DNA from: Rhizobiaceae bacterium
Lineage (GTDB): Bacteria > Pseudomonadota > Alphaproteobacteria > Rhizobiales > Rhizobiaceae
NCBI GenBank assembly: GCA_019635795.1
Contig: JAHBYV010000010.1
Span: forward strand, 62,001 to 126,000
Reading direction: 5' to 3'
Length of the DNA: 64,000 bases
Positions 1 to 8,219 of the stretch are shown here, piece by piece. Every line of letters starts with the position of its first letter. Positions within the stretch are counted from its first letter, which is position 1. The position numbers and the translations under genes are program-made. Below the pieces are notes generated by a model. That model searched no databases, was not told the DNA's origin, and saw nothing but the letters and a program-made list of their open reading frames with translations.

Positions 1-1
1 G

Positions 2-157
2 CTTGTGCTGGAGGTGGCGTTCGAAGGGCTTAACCGTTCGCCTCGCCACAAATCCGGTGTTGCGATGCGTTTCCCGAGAATCTCGCGTCTTCGCTGGGAC
101 AAGCCTGCCGCTGAGGCGGACAGGCTGTCCACACTGACCGCTATGCTGGACAAATAG
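2..157 (+). CDS. ATP-dependent DNA ligase, C-terminal fragment
   Basis: Only the last 51 codons lie in the window. The reading frame enters from the left edge at base 2 and stops at TAG 155-157. The tail contains the pattern RSPRHKSGVAMRFPRI followed by RLRWDKPAAEADRL. From family knowledge this is typical of the C-terminal OB-fold end of bacterial ATP-dependent DNA ligases of the type often called cisplatin damage response ligase. Such enzymes seal nicks during DNA repair and are usually encoded with a ligase-associated helicase and exonuclease; that context would lie outside the window. The gene converges with the next gene, and the two stop codons abut (157/158). The assignment rests on a short stretch, so the exact ligase subfamily is not certain. 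Confidence 0.72.
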   Translation, partial: LVLEVAFEGLNRSPRHKSGVAMRFPRISRLRWDKPAAEADRLSTLTAMLDK

Positions 158-1414
158 CTATTCTGCGACAGATACCTTTATCTCATAGATATCTACCGAT
201 TTTCCTTCATTGTCGAAGTCAGAATTTATGGCAATTGTTCCAGCCGCGCCGGGTTTCTTGTCAGGAATGTTGATTTCAAACAGATAATCCGCACGCCCGA
301 TGCCAACGGCATAGCGCTTTCGCCCGCAATCACCGAGTTCACCGAAATTGCAGGTTACAGACATTTGCGTGTCCTGACCCTCTTGTGCTTTCGCGACAAT
401 GTCGAAGGTCGCGCGCTTGCCGGCGATCTGTTCCAGTACGCCGGGGTTAACGTCGATCAAGACAGCCGCGCCAGAACCGCCGGAGCGCACGCGAACGAAG
501 CTGACGCCTTCGTCTTGCAGCACTTCGGCAGTTGCGTCTGATGGTGCGCTGATTGCGCCGGAGTCGCTGGCATTGAAAACAGGAATCCAGTTTCGATTGG
601 CGTCGGCCTGGCCCGGTGTCACGGGTGCTTCATCTGCACCGGGCTCGTAGTCGTCGTCCTGAACCGGTATCGACGTGATGGTTTCAGATTGCGTTGTGTT
701 TCCCAGAAGGCCGGTCTGCATCGCCCACCAGATTCCGATGGCAAGGATGGAGAACAAGGTTACTGCCACAAACATGGCCGCCATAGGCCGGCGCCTGCGC
801 TCTTTGACATGCACGACCCGCTCAGCCGTCAAACCATCTGCGGCGGATGGAGCGGCGGTCCGTTGCCCGGAGACGGGCATCACAGGATCGATCGAGGGAG
901 CGCTGCGTTCAGTTTCGTAGGTCTGTGGGGAAATTTCCGGAGCAGTGTGTTCGACTTGGTGTGTATGCGGGGTAGCCACGGGCTCGACATACACATTTAC
1001 CGGAACGTTTTCCGGTTCGGGTTCGGGCTCGACATAGGTGGCAACAGGTTCATGCTGAACGATAGGGGGCTCTTCGGCAACCGGCGCGGCCACAACAACG
1101 GGTTCGGGTTGATGCACGACAGTTTGTGATTCGCCTGTGGGAAGCGGCGGCACTTGCGCAAGCAGCGGATCTTCAGCCGGTTTCGGCCTGGGATTGACGA
1201 ATTCCTGCTCTATCTCCACGATCTTGGCCTGCAAAGACTTGCGGCGCTTGATCGCGGCCTCCACCGTAACACCGGGATTGGCTTGCAGAACGCGATCCAG
1301 CGCAGAGAATGCTTGCCTGTACACACGTTCCCGGAAAGCCTGATCGGACGAATCGCCCTTCTCGAACGCGTTACGGATCGCCTTTTCTATGACGTCCAAG
1401 AGCTGATTCCTCAC
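158..1414 (-). CDS. Membrane-anchored protein of unknown function
   Basis: Protein of 418 residues that I cannot assign to a named family. The N-terminal 75 residues are charged and helical. Residues about 75-205 are a low-complexity, Pro/Glu/Val-rich linker of the kind that spans a cell compartment. A basic cluster (KERRRR) precedes one transmembrane helix at about residues 211-235. The C-terminal 140 residues look like a compact beta-rich domain with two cysteines (TCNFGELGDCG) that could form a disulfide. The layout suggests a single-pass inner membrane protein with a cytoplasmic head and a periplasmic C-terminal domain. Proteins of this look are known to me only as conserved hypotheticals of Rhizobiales. 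It converges with the DNA ligase gene with no gap. Confidence 0.75.
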   Translation of the reverse strand: MRNQLLDVIEKAIRNAFEKGDSSDQAFRERVYRQAFSALDRVLQANPGVTVEAAIKRRKSLQAKIVEIEQEFVNPRPKPAEDPLLAQVPPLPTGESQTVVHQPEPVVVAAPVAEEPPIVQHEPVATYVEPEPEPENVPVNVYVEPVATPHTHQVEHTAPEISPQTYETERSAPSIDPVMPVSGQRTAAPSAADGLTAERVVHVKERRRRPMAAMFVAVTLFSILAIGIWWAMQTGLLGNTTQSETITSIPVQDDDYEPGADEAPVTPGQADANRNWIPVFNASDSGAISAPSDATAEVLQDEGVSFVRVRSGGSGAAVLIDVNPGVLEQIAGKRATFDIVAKAQEGQDTQMSVTCNFGELGDCGRKRYAVGIGRADYLFEINIPDKKPGAAGTIAINSDFDNEGKSVDIYEIKVSVAE

Positions 1415-1626
1415 CTTGTGCGTGACTATTCACGTCTGTTTATACGATTCCTACTATACGAAAAATCCGCGAAGGGAAGTCGCAGGCTGGCCAAGCGGCA
1501 TCTTATCAAGGCCGAATAGTATTGGAACAGGGCTGGACAATGTGCATCAACAGCAAATGCGCGTCTTGATATTGATCTAAAATATGTCTATCAGGCTCGC
1601 ATTCCGCAGCCAATTCGCTGGCACGG

Positions 1627-1702
1627 GCCGCTTTAGCTCAGTTGGTAGAGCACATCATTCGTAATGATGGGGTCAGGTGTTCGAGTCACCTAAGCGGCAC
1701 CA
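1627..1702 (+). tRNA. tRNA-Thr (anticodon CGT)
   Basis: A 76-base cloverleaf. The acceptor stem GCCGCTT pairs perfectly with AAGCGGC and is followed by an encoded ACCA end. The D arm is GCTC/GAGC, and the anticodon stem CATCA/TGATG encloses loop TTCGTAA, giving anticodon CGT. The T arm contains TTCGAGT. It stands alone, with about 210 non-coding bases on each side. The genes just downstream (Mrr nuclease and RhuM protein) look accessory, and tRNA 3' ends are common integration sites, but I found no second copy of the tRNA 3' end in the following few kilobases. Confidence 0.96.
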
Positions 1703-1913
1703 GACTTAACATTCCACACGGTTCCTGGTTGTGCGATTGAGCTCTAGCGTCCGCAGGCACTCTGGAAATTCCGCAATTACTGCTACCGGCGGTCATCTAC
1801 AGAATCACTCGGAAGTTAAGATATCAGGCACAGATCGGCCATCGCGGCTTTCCGAATGGGACAACCGTAAGCTACTTTGACTGAATGGAATCATATGGCT
1901 TCAGGCGGGATCA

Positions 1914-3218
1914 ATGAGCGTCACCAAAATCATCGGGTCTGACGAGATTGGGGGAATTAAAGAGGCAGTTTATCGAAGCGGTATTGGCACAAAGATCGTC
2001 CAGGCACCGCTTTATCCGCTCTACTCGGACGTTGCCCATGCGATACGGCTCATGGATGGCGAACCCGTCCAACGTGTTCGCGACTTGATCAGCAACATTG
2101 CCAATCAAATGGGGACGCCGCAAAATCCAGTCGATTGGTCGGATCCGGACACTTGGATTGGGGAACGCCTCTCCGGGGAGTCTGAAACGCTCGCTCGGAA
2201 AATATGGGATGGCAGCGGCAAGACGCTGAATCCGCGTTATCTCAATGGCTGCTATCTTTTCATCAACCCCCTGCACCTCTTGGAAAAGGATGCAGGCGTC
2301 TACCGGATAGGTGAGCGCGGTCGACGCTTCCTCGATAATGACGAAGTACTCTTTCGGGAGCTGGATGTCATCGAAGGGATTCCGAAGCTCCTTTCGTTGG
2401 TTGCCGAACGTTCGCCTTGCAAACGTGGTGACATCCTGCCGGCATGGTCGGATTATCTAAAAGCGGTTTCGCTGTTTTCAACGCCGAAGACCTTTACTGA
2501 CACGCTGCGGAGACGGTTGGTTAGCGTCGCCGAACGTGGGCTGATCACCCGCGAGGGAAATTTCTACGCCATCACCGATGCTGGGCTGCAATGGCTAAAG
2601 GGTTTCAGTGGGAAAGCCGAGTCAACCACTGTCGCAGCGCCTTCCTCAAAACGGACAACCGTCGCCGAAGCAGCTCATGCCCACAACGAGGAGCAGTTGA
2701 CGGCGTTTCGCGAACGCCTCATGCAACTTGATCCAGCGCAATTTGAGCATTTTATCAAAGAACTCCTCGACGCGATGGACTATGAAGACGTTCGCGTCAC
2801 AAAGGTCAGTGGCGACAAGGGTGTCGATGTTGTTGCCCGCGTACAGTTCGGTATTACGGAAATCACAGAAGTTGTTCAGGTTAAGCGGACGGAAAACACC
2901 ATCACTCGACCAAAGGTCGACGAGCTTCGGGGTGCGCTCCCGTATTTCAAAGCCATCCGGGGCACCATCATCAGTCTCGGCAGTTTTGCGAAAGGTGCAC
3001 AAGAAGGTGCGCTGTTTGTCGGCGCGGCTCCGATCACGTTGATCGATGGAAAGCGTCTATTGGACCTTTGCATCAAACATCAGGTGGGTGTGAAACGCCG
3101 CCCCGTGGAAATCTACGAGATAGACGAAGCGTTCTTTGCCGAGAAATTTACCCGGGACGAAGTTGAAGGTGCTGCGCCGGTCACCGGCGATCTCGCGGAG
3201 GAAGGTGCCGATGTCTGA
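1914..3218 (+). CDS. Mrr-type restriction endonuclease (type IV-like)
   Basis: Protein of 434 residues. The N-terminal 230 residues resemble winged-helix DNA-binding segments (for example a helix-rich region ending in RRRLVSVAERGLITREG). A linker follows, then a C-terminal nuclease domain at about 270-390. That domain shows the Mrr_cat pattern of the PD-(D/E)XK fold: Glu278 in FEHF, Asp305 in GDKGVD, and Gln322-Val-Lys324 in VVQVKR. Known Mrr-family proteins cut foreign or modified DNA, so a defence role is inferred. The start ATG fits the frame, but the ribosome site is weak. The gene overlaps the following rhuM-like gene by 8 bases, so the two are almost certainly co-translated. No methyltransferase is nearby, which fits a methylation-dependent or stand-alone nuclease. 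Confidence 0.8.
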   Translation: MSVTKIIGSDEIGGIKEAVYRSGIGTKIVQAPLYPLYSDVAHAIRLMDGEPVQRVRDLISNIANQMGTPQNPVDWSDPDTWIGERLSGESETLARKIWDGSGKTLNPRYLNGCYLFINPLHLLEKDAGVYRIGERGRRFLDNDEVLFRELDVIEGIPKLLSLVAERSPCKRGDILPAWSDYLKAVSLFSTPKTFTDTLRRRLVSVAERGLITREGNFYAITDAGLQWLKGFSGKAESTTVAAPSSKRTTVAEAAHAHNEEQLTAFRERLMQLDPAQFEHFIKELLDAMDYEDVRVTKVSGDKGVDVVARVQFGITEITEVVQVKRTENTITRPKVDELRGALPYFKAIRGTIISLGSFAKGAQEGALFVGAAPITLIDGKRLLDLCIKHQVGVKRRPVEIYEIDEAFFAEKFTRDEVEGAAPVTGDLAEEGADV

Positions 3219-4230
3219 CGATAACCTCATCCTCTACACCACGGAAGACGGCCGCAGCCGGATCGAGTTACGCGCGATTGACGGAACGGCATGGATGACA
3301 CAGGCCCAAATGGCCGAGTTGTTTCAGACGTCTCCACAGGCAATGACCCAACAAATCGGAAGCATTTACGACGAGCAGGAGTTAAGCGAAGAGGCAACTT
3401 GTAAGGAACTCTTACAGGTTCGAACCGAGGGGAATCGCACGGTTTCCCGTTCATTGAAGCATTACAATCTCGATATGATCCTTGCCGTAGGATACCGCGT
3501 TCGGTCGGCGCGCGGAGTCCAGTTCCGCAGATGGGCCACAACGACGCTGACCGAGTACCTGGTCAAAGGCTTCGTGATGGACGACGCCCGGCTAAAGCAG
3601 CCGGGTTATGATCATTTCGACGAGCTGCTTGAACGCATCCGCGACATCAGGGCATCGGAAGCGCGCTTCTATCAAAAGGTACGGGATATCCTGGCGCTGA
3701 GCGAGGACTATGATCCCAACTCAAAATCCGTGAACACGTTCTATGCGACCATCCAGAACAAGATGCTGCACGCGGTCACCGGCCATACTGCTGCCGAGCT
3801 TATCGTCGCCCGCGCCGACGCTACAGCACCGAACATGGGACTAACCTCATGGAAGGGGTCGCGGGTGCGCAAGTGCGATGTCGTGACCGCAAAAAACTAT
3901 CTGGCACAGCCCGAGATTTCGGAACTCAACCTCATCGTCACGATGTTTCTGGACACGGCCGATTTGCGCGCCAGGCGTCGCCAGACCATGCGGTTGGCGG
4001 ACTGGGAAGGTGTCCTCGACAACTTCTTGCGCTCCAACGAGCTGAATGTCTTGAAGAATGCCGGCTCTGTATCGCACAAAAAGGCTGCGGCGGTTGCCGA
4101 GGCCCAATACGAAAGTTTTGACGAGGCTCGCAAAGAAGCCGAGCGCTTGGCAGATGCGAAGATCGACGAGCTGGATGAATTGAAACGTATCGCCGAGGAC
4201 ATGAAGAAAGGTGGACAGGGCAAGGGTTGA
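3211..4230 (+). CDS. RhuM family protein
   Basis: Protein of 339 residues matching the RhuM (virulence RhuM) family. Near the N-terminus is the hallmark WMTQAQMAELFQ followed by an EATCKELLQV segment, then a conserved middle (SLKHYNLDMILAVGYRV) and FRRWATTTLTEYLVKGF. The C-terminal third is helical and charged, rich in Ala/Glu/Lys. The start at 3211 is chosen because GGAGGAAGG lies just upstream and because the upstream 25 codons of the open frame lie inside the mrr-like gene. RhuM was first noted on a Salmonella pathogenicity island. Homologues often sit inside type I restriction operons, but their biochemical role is unknown to me. The 8-base overlap with the Mrr-type nuclease suggests the two act together. 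Confidence 0.82.
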   Translation: MSDDNLILYTTEDGRSRIELRAIDGTAWMTQAQMAELFQTSPQAMTQQIGSIYDEQELSEEATCKELLQVRTEGNRTVSRSLKHYNLDMILAVGYRVRSARGVQFRRWATTTLTEYLVKGFVMDDARLKQPGYDHFDELLERIRDIRASEARFYQKVRDILALSEDYDPNSKSVNTFYATIQNKMLHAVTGHTAAELIVARADATAPNMGLTSWKGSRVRKCDVVTAKNYLAQPEISELNLIVTMFLDTADLRARRRQTMRLADWEGVLDNFLRSNELNVLKNAGSVSHKKAAAVAEAQYESFDEARKEAERLADAKIDELDELKRIAEDMKKGGQGKG

Positions 4231-4378
4231 TCCTGGTTCTATGCCGTGCGTGATTTAGCAGGCAGGGCGGCGCTTGCTTCCGAGCTTTCAGTGTTCATGT
4301 TTAGTTGCCGCGCGCCAGTTGAATGATCTTTGCAATGGCGGGGATGTTTTCACCGAGCGAGGCCGCTGCTTTCCACAT

Positions 4379-4837
4379 TCATTGCGCAGGGACTGAAAAA
4401 AGTTGGCGCGCGCCGCCAGAATATGCGCGCGCCAACCCTTGTTGCACCAGCCAATCATTGATCAGCTCATCATCAATGTAAATTTTGGCGAGATAGCGCC
4501 CGTATTTCTCGCGTTGTTCAGCGCTCGAGTTGTCGTCCCTGATCGTGCAAATGATCACACCCTTACCTAGGATGCGGGATCGAAGCGCGTCGCGTGCGGC
4601 TAATCCCAATTCCCGATCTGGACCTTTCAGTTCCGGCGTATCGATCCCGAAAAGCCGAAGCCGTTCACCGCGGCGCCAAGTGTTAAAACCCAGATCGATG
4701 TCGGCAGTAACAGTGTCGCCGTCATAAACGTCAGTGATTTCGGCGTGGTATTGATAGAGACCGCATGCAGGCGCGGCGTTCGAAACGGACGGTAAAGCCA
4801 GAAATGCGATGAAGGAAACGGCTTGCAGCGTTCGCAT
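4379..4837 (-). CDS. Secreted thermonuclease-like protein (SNase domain)
   Basis: Protein of 152 residues with an N-terminal signal peptide (MRTLQAVSFIAFLALPSVSNA) and a staphylococcal-nuclease domain. The domain is visible from DGDTV and GIDTPE, the metal/phosphate-binding region, and EKYGRYLA near the end of the fold. The family hydrolyses DNA and RNA with calcium; an extracytoplasmic location is inferred from the signal. The ATG at 4837 is preferred over a TTG three bases upstream. The TTG immediately follows the stop codon of the upstream small secreted protein, so the pair is an operon with essentially no gap. A role in nucleotide scavenging or turnover of extracellular DNA is possible but not shown. 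Confidence 0.85.
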   Translation of the reverse strand: MRTLQAVSFIAFLALPSVSNAAPACGLYQYHAEITDVYDGDTVTADIDLGFNTWRRGERLRLFGIDTPELKGPDRELGLAARDALRSRILGKGVIICTIRDDNSSAEQREKYGRYLAKIYIDDELINDWLVQQGLARAYSGGARQLFSVPAQ

Positions 4838-4840
4838 CAA

Positions 4841-5254
4841 TTACCGAGCGACCTCCACATGCACAGAGCGCCCGAATCCGTTGCTGCCCCAGATTTCCAC
4901 GCGAACAAGCACGCCGCCGGAGACGATGTCGCGCGCGGCGGAGCTTGAAATGTATCCACTTGCGAGCATGGCTTCCATCTTTGCGCGGTTCGATCTTGAC
5001 TGGAAGAATGTGTCGCCAGTATCCATGCGGTCAGCGCGTCCGAACTGATGGTAATTGGCGCGGTCCTGACGGATGATCTGCCACGGAGCAGTTAGTCGTA
5101 CGCCGTTCGAATTGACCAGATCCTGCGGGCCAATATAGGCCACATACTCGTCGATAAGGTGATCACGCGGCGGAGCGTTCGTTATGGTGGATTGTGAAGC
5201 AGCGCTGGTTATTGGCCCAACGACCGCAATTAAGGCAATCGCAAACTTCTTCAT
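4841..5254 (-). CDS. Small secreted protein of unknown function
   Basis: Protein of 137 residues with a clear signal peptide (MKKFAIALIAVVGPITSAASQ). I do not recognise a family. The mature part is mixed alpha/beta, without cysteines or an obvious catalytic motif, and ends in a beta-rich stretch (VLVRVEIWGSNGFGRSVHVEVAR). The start at 5254 is chosen over the longer open frame because GGAGGA lies 3 bases upstream and the signal peptide begins there. It is directly followed by the SNase gene, suggesting shared expression and export. Confidence 0.65.
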   Translation of the reverse strand: MKKFAIALIAVVGPITSAASQSTITNAPPRDHLIDEYVAYIGPQDLVNSNGVRLTAPWQIIRQDRANYHQFGRADRMDTGDTFFQSRSNRAKMEAMLASGYISSSAARDIVSGGVLVRVEIWGSNGFGRSVHVEVAR

Positions 5255-5465
5255 GGCTCCTCCGGCAATCTCTAGTTGCAAATCACATAGATGGGTCTGA
5301 CGCAAGTAGAGCCGCAACTATAGGTTCACCGGTAGTTAAAGAGCTGACGAATATAATTGTCTCCGCCTATCCGCGAGGTATGGGTTGAGCTTTCTCGACA
5401 TACTGATATAAGGCGCTGCCTGTTTCCTGCTGAGCAGGTATCATCCACTGGTTGGAGAGGACGCC

Positions 5466-5654
5466 ATGACGAGCGACGCCCTCTTCCAATTGGGGACTGG
5501 TCCAACCGGAGTGGTCAACACCCAAGCGGAAGAACCCTTAAAGTTGCGACCCATCCATTCGCGCATGGGAAATCTCATTGTTGATGCGCGGTTGGCGCGC
5601 ACGCCCGAGCATTTCAGAGGCAATTGCGCCAAAGCGCTTATTTATCTGCGATAG
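5466..5654 (+). CDS. Possible small ORF, SpeD-like remnant
   Basis: A 62-codon frame in the 512-base stretch (5255-5766) between the secreted protein and the decarboxylase. It begins at an ATG preceded by GGAGAGGA at a good distance, so translation is plausible. The N-terminus (DALFQLG) and the later LIVDA segment recall, from memory, the start of alphaproteobacterial S-adenosylmethionine decarboxylases. The frame stops where such a protein would continue for about another 60-100 residues. It could be a truncated remnant, a short leader peptide, or chance. The rest of the stretch shows nothing else I can name. Confidence 0.25.
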   Translation: MTSDALFQLGTGPTGVVNTQAEEPLKLRPIHSRMGNLIVDARLARTPEHFRGNCAKALIYLR

Positions 5655-5766
5655 CCACGCAGCTCACTTTGTGATGGCGCACTGATTGCACCGGCGAGCT
5701 CCTGTCAGGAGGCTCAGGCCGGGCATATCTTCCGCAGTTTATCTCTCTCCAGTTTCAGAGAATCCC

Positions 5767-6879
5767 ATGTCCACACAGTCTGAACCACGAACTCCATTTT
5801 ATCTCATCGACAAGCGTAAGCTGCTCGCCAACATGGCTATAATCGATCGCGTGCGAGAGCTTTCCGGCGCAAAGGCGCTGCTGGCTCTGAAATGCTTCGC
5901 AACATGGTCGGTATTCGATCTGATGCGTGAGCATATGGATGGGACAACTTCTTCCTCGCTCAACGAGGTCAGGTTGGGCCGCCAGCGTTTCGGCGGGGAA
6001 ACACATGCTTACAGCGTGGCGTGGGCCGATCATGAAGTTGATGAAGCGGTGAGCTATGCCGACAAGATCATCTTCAATTCGATCCAGCAGTTGGAACGCT
6101 TCGCAGGCAACGCGTCCGGCATAACGCGCGGATTGCGACTGAACCCGGGCATATCGTCATCTACCTTCGACCTTGCCGATCCGGCACGTCCTTTCAGTCG
6201 GCTGGGCGAATGGGATGCGGACAAAGTGCTGAATGTCATCAATAAGATCACCGGTTTCATGATCCACAATAACTGCGAGAACTCGGATTTTTCGCTGTTC
6301 GACCACATGCTTCACCAGATTGAAGAGCGGTTCGGCGAGTTGTTGACCCGCGTGGAATGGGTCAGCCTTGGTGGCGGTATCCATTTTACCGGCGACAATT
6401 ATCCGCTTGAAGAATTCTGCGCGCGACTGAAGTCGTTCTCCGAAAAATTCGGCGTTCAGGTCTATCTGGAGCCGGGTGAGGCTTCGATCACCCGGTCAAC
6501 GACACTGGAGGTGACGGTGCTTGACACGCTGCATAACGGCAAGGATCTGGCCATCGTCGACTCATCGATCGAAGCGCATATGCTCGACCTTCTAATTTAT
6601 CGCGAGAGTGCGAAGATTGCACCCAATACGGGCGATAACGAGATCATGGTCTGCGGAAAGTCCTGCCTTGCCGGTGATGTATTCGGGACATTCCGTTTTC
6701 CCGAGCCGCTGAAAGTCGGCGACCGAATCTCGATCAATGACGCTGGCGGCTACACCATGGTCAAGAAGAACTGGTTCAATGGCGTTGCGATGCCAGCCAT
6801 CGCCATACGCGAACTGGACGGCTCAATCCGCACTGTTCGCGAGTTTGGCTATTCCGATTACGAGAGCAGCCTTTCCTGA
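5767..6879 (+). CDS. nspC: Carboxynorspermidine decarboxylase
   Basis: Protein of 370 residues, the usual length for this PLP enzyme of the alanine-racemase / group IV decarboxylase fold. Visible features are the PLP-lysine region near the N-terminus (ALLALKCFATWSVF), the GGGIHFTGDNYP loop, EPGEA for phosphate binding, and the C-terminal CGKSCLAGDVFG with the catalytic cysteine and DAGGYTMVKKNWFNG. The enzyme converts carboxyspermidine or carboxynorspermidine into spermidine or norspermidine in the cytoplasm. The ATG at 5767 starts the conserved protein; the longer open frame upstream has no family similarity. It is followed after 37 bases by the matching dehydrogenase, so the pair forms the alternative polyamine operon. 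Confidence 0.93.
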   Translation: MSTQSEPRTPFYLIDKRKLLANMAIIDRVRELSGAKALLALKCFATWSVFDLMREHMDGTTSSSLNEVRLGRQRFGGETHAYSVAWADHEVDEAVSYADKIIFNSIQQLERFAGNASGITRGLRLNPGISSSTFDLADPARPFSRLGEWDADKVLNVINKITGFMIHNNCENSDFSLFDHMLHQIEERFGELLTRVEWVSLGGGIHFTGDNYPLEEFCARLKSFSEKFGVQVYLEPGEASITRSTTLEVTVLDTLHNGKDLAIVDSSIEAHMLDLLIYRESAKIAPNTGDNEIMVCGKSCLAGDVFGTFRFPEPLKVGDRISINDAGGYTMVKKNWFNGVAMPAIAIRELDGSIRTVREFGYSDYESSLS

Positions 6880-6916
6880 AATAAACCTCAACATCACACG
6901 GAGAATTCCTGCTGAA

Positions 6917-8155
6917 ATGAAAAAGAACGTTCTCATCATTGGTGGCGGCGGCGTGGCGCAAGTCGTCGCGCACAAATGCGCACAAAACAACGATCTGCTG
7001 GGTGATATTCATATCGCGTCACGCACAGTTTCGAAGTGCGAGAACATTATTGCGTCCATTCAGGAGAAGAGTGCTCTTAAAGTCGAAGGTAAGCTCGAAG
7101 CTCATGCGCTGGACGCGTTGGAGGTTGATGCCACAGCGAGCCTCATTCGAAAAACTGGTGCGCAAATTGTCATCAACGTTGGCTCGGCCTTCCTGAACAT
7201 GCCAGTCCTTTCGGCATGCATCCAGACAGGGGCCGCCTATATCGACACCGCGATTCATGAAGATCCTTTGAAAATTTGTGAAACACCACCGTGGTATGCC
7301 AATTACGAATGGAAGCGTCGCGAGGAGTGCGAAAAAGCCGGCGTGACTGCAATTCTAGGCGCGGGCTTCGATCCCGGCGTCGTCAATTCATATGCCAAGC
7401 TTGCCATCGATGAGTACTTTGACGAAATAGACTCGATCGACATTATCGATATCAACGCCGGTAAGCATGACCGCTGGTTTGCGACAAACTTCGATCCGGA
7501 GATCAATTTCCGCGAGTTCACCGGCCGCGTTTGGTCCTGGCAGAATGGGGAATGGACCTCAAATGCCATGTTCGAGATCGGCAAGGAATGGGACTTGCCT
7601 ATCGTTGGAAAGCAAAAGGCATATTTGACCGGCCATGATGAAGTGCATTCACTGTCACAGATTCTCGGTGTCAAGAATGTGCGCTTCTGGATGGGGTTCG
7701 GCGACCACTACATCAACGTTTTCACGGTGCTTAAAAATCTCGGCCTGCTTTCCGAGCAGCCTGTGCGCACGGCTGAGGGGCAAGAGGTCGTCCCTCTCAA
7801 GGTGGTGAAGGCAGTTCTTCCCGACCCGAGTTCACTTGCGCCTGCCTATACGGGCAAGACATGTATCGGTGATCTCATCAAGGGCAAATCGAAAGGCAAG
7901 GAACGAGAGATATTCATCTATAACGTTGCCGACCACAAGGAAGCCTTCGAGGAAGTCGGCTCGCAAGGCATCTCTTACACAGCCGGAGTGCCGGCAGTGG
8001 CTGCAGCCTTGCTGATCGCCAACGGCGAGTGGGATGTCAAAAAGATGGCCAACGTTGAACAACTTCCGCCGCGACCATTCCTTGGCTTGCTCAATCGCAT
8101 CGGGCTCCCGACCCGGATTCGCGACGAGCAAGGGGATCGCCCGCTCGATTTCTGA
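6917..8155 (+). CDS. Carboxynorspermidine synthase (saccharopine dehydrogenase-like)
   Basis: Protein of 412 residues starting with a Rossmann nucleotide-binding loop (NVLIIGGGGVAQVVAHKCAQ). It continues with the saccharopine-dehydrogenase-type core, including GAGFDPGVVN and INAGKHDRW. The enzyme joins aspartate semialdehyde and putrescine (or diaminopropane) with NADPH to give carboxyspermidine (carboxynorspermidine), the substrate of the decarboxylase encoded just upstream. The start at 6917 is supported by ACGGAGAA about 10 bases before it and by the Rossmann motif beginning there. The gene ends before a strong hairpin terminator, closing a two-gene operon. In alphaproteobacteria this pathway usually makes spermidine in place of SpeD/SpeE. 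Confidence 0.92.
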   Translation: MKKNVLIIGGGGVAQVVAHKCAQNNDLLGDIHIASRTVSKCENIIASIQEKSALKVEGKLEAHALDALEVDATASLIRKTGAQIVINVGSAFLNMPVLSACIQTGAAYIDTAIHEDPLKICETPPWYANYEWKRREECEKAGVTAILGAGFDPGVVNSYAKLAIDEYFDEIDSIDIIDINAGKHDRWFATNFDPEINFREFTGRVWSWQNGEWTSNAMFEIGKEWDLPIVGKQKAYLTGHDEVHSLSQILGVKNVRFWMGFGDHYINVFTVLKNLGLLSEQPVRTAEGQEVVPLKVVKAVLPDPSSLAPAYTGKTCIGDLIKGKSKGKEREIFIYNVADHKEAFEEVGSQGISYTAGVPAVAAALLIANGEWDVKKMANVEQLPPRPFLGLLNRIGLPTRIRDEQGDRPLDF

Positions 8156-8164
8156 TAGGCAGTG

Positions 8165-8194
8165 CGGCCCCGATTTCGGGGCCGACTTCATTTT
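8165..8194 (+). terminator. Rho-independent terminator of the polyamine operon
   Basis: Perfect 8-base-pair stem CGGCCCCG/CGGGGCCG with loop ATTT, followed by ACTTCATTTT. It lies 9 bases after the dehydrogenase stop codon, between convergent genes. The T-tract is only on the plus-strand side and is slightly interrupted. Confidence 0.75.
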
Positions 8195-8219
8195 GCACGG
8201 TGAGATCGAGAGGTGTGCT

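Noticed and set aside
1627-5700. Integrated element at tRNA-Thr with a repeated tRNA 3' end
   Set aside because: No second copy of the tRNA 3' end and no integrase gene were found, so an integrative element cannot be claimed.
5686-5766. N-terminal extension of the carboxynorspermidine decarboxylase
   Set aside because: The extra 27 codons (Arg/Pro-rich) have no family counterpart; the ATG at 5767 gives the standard protein length.
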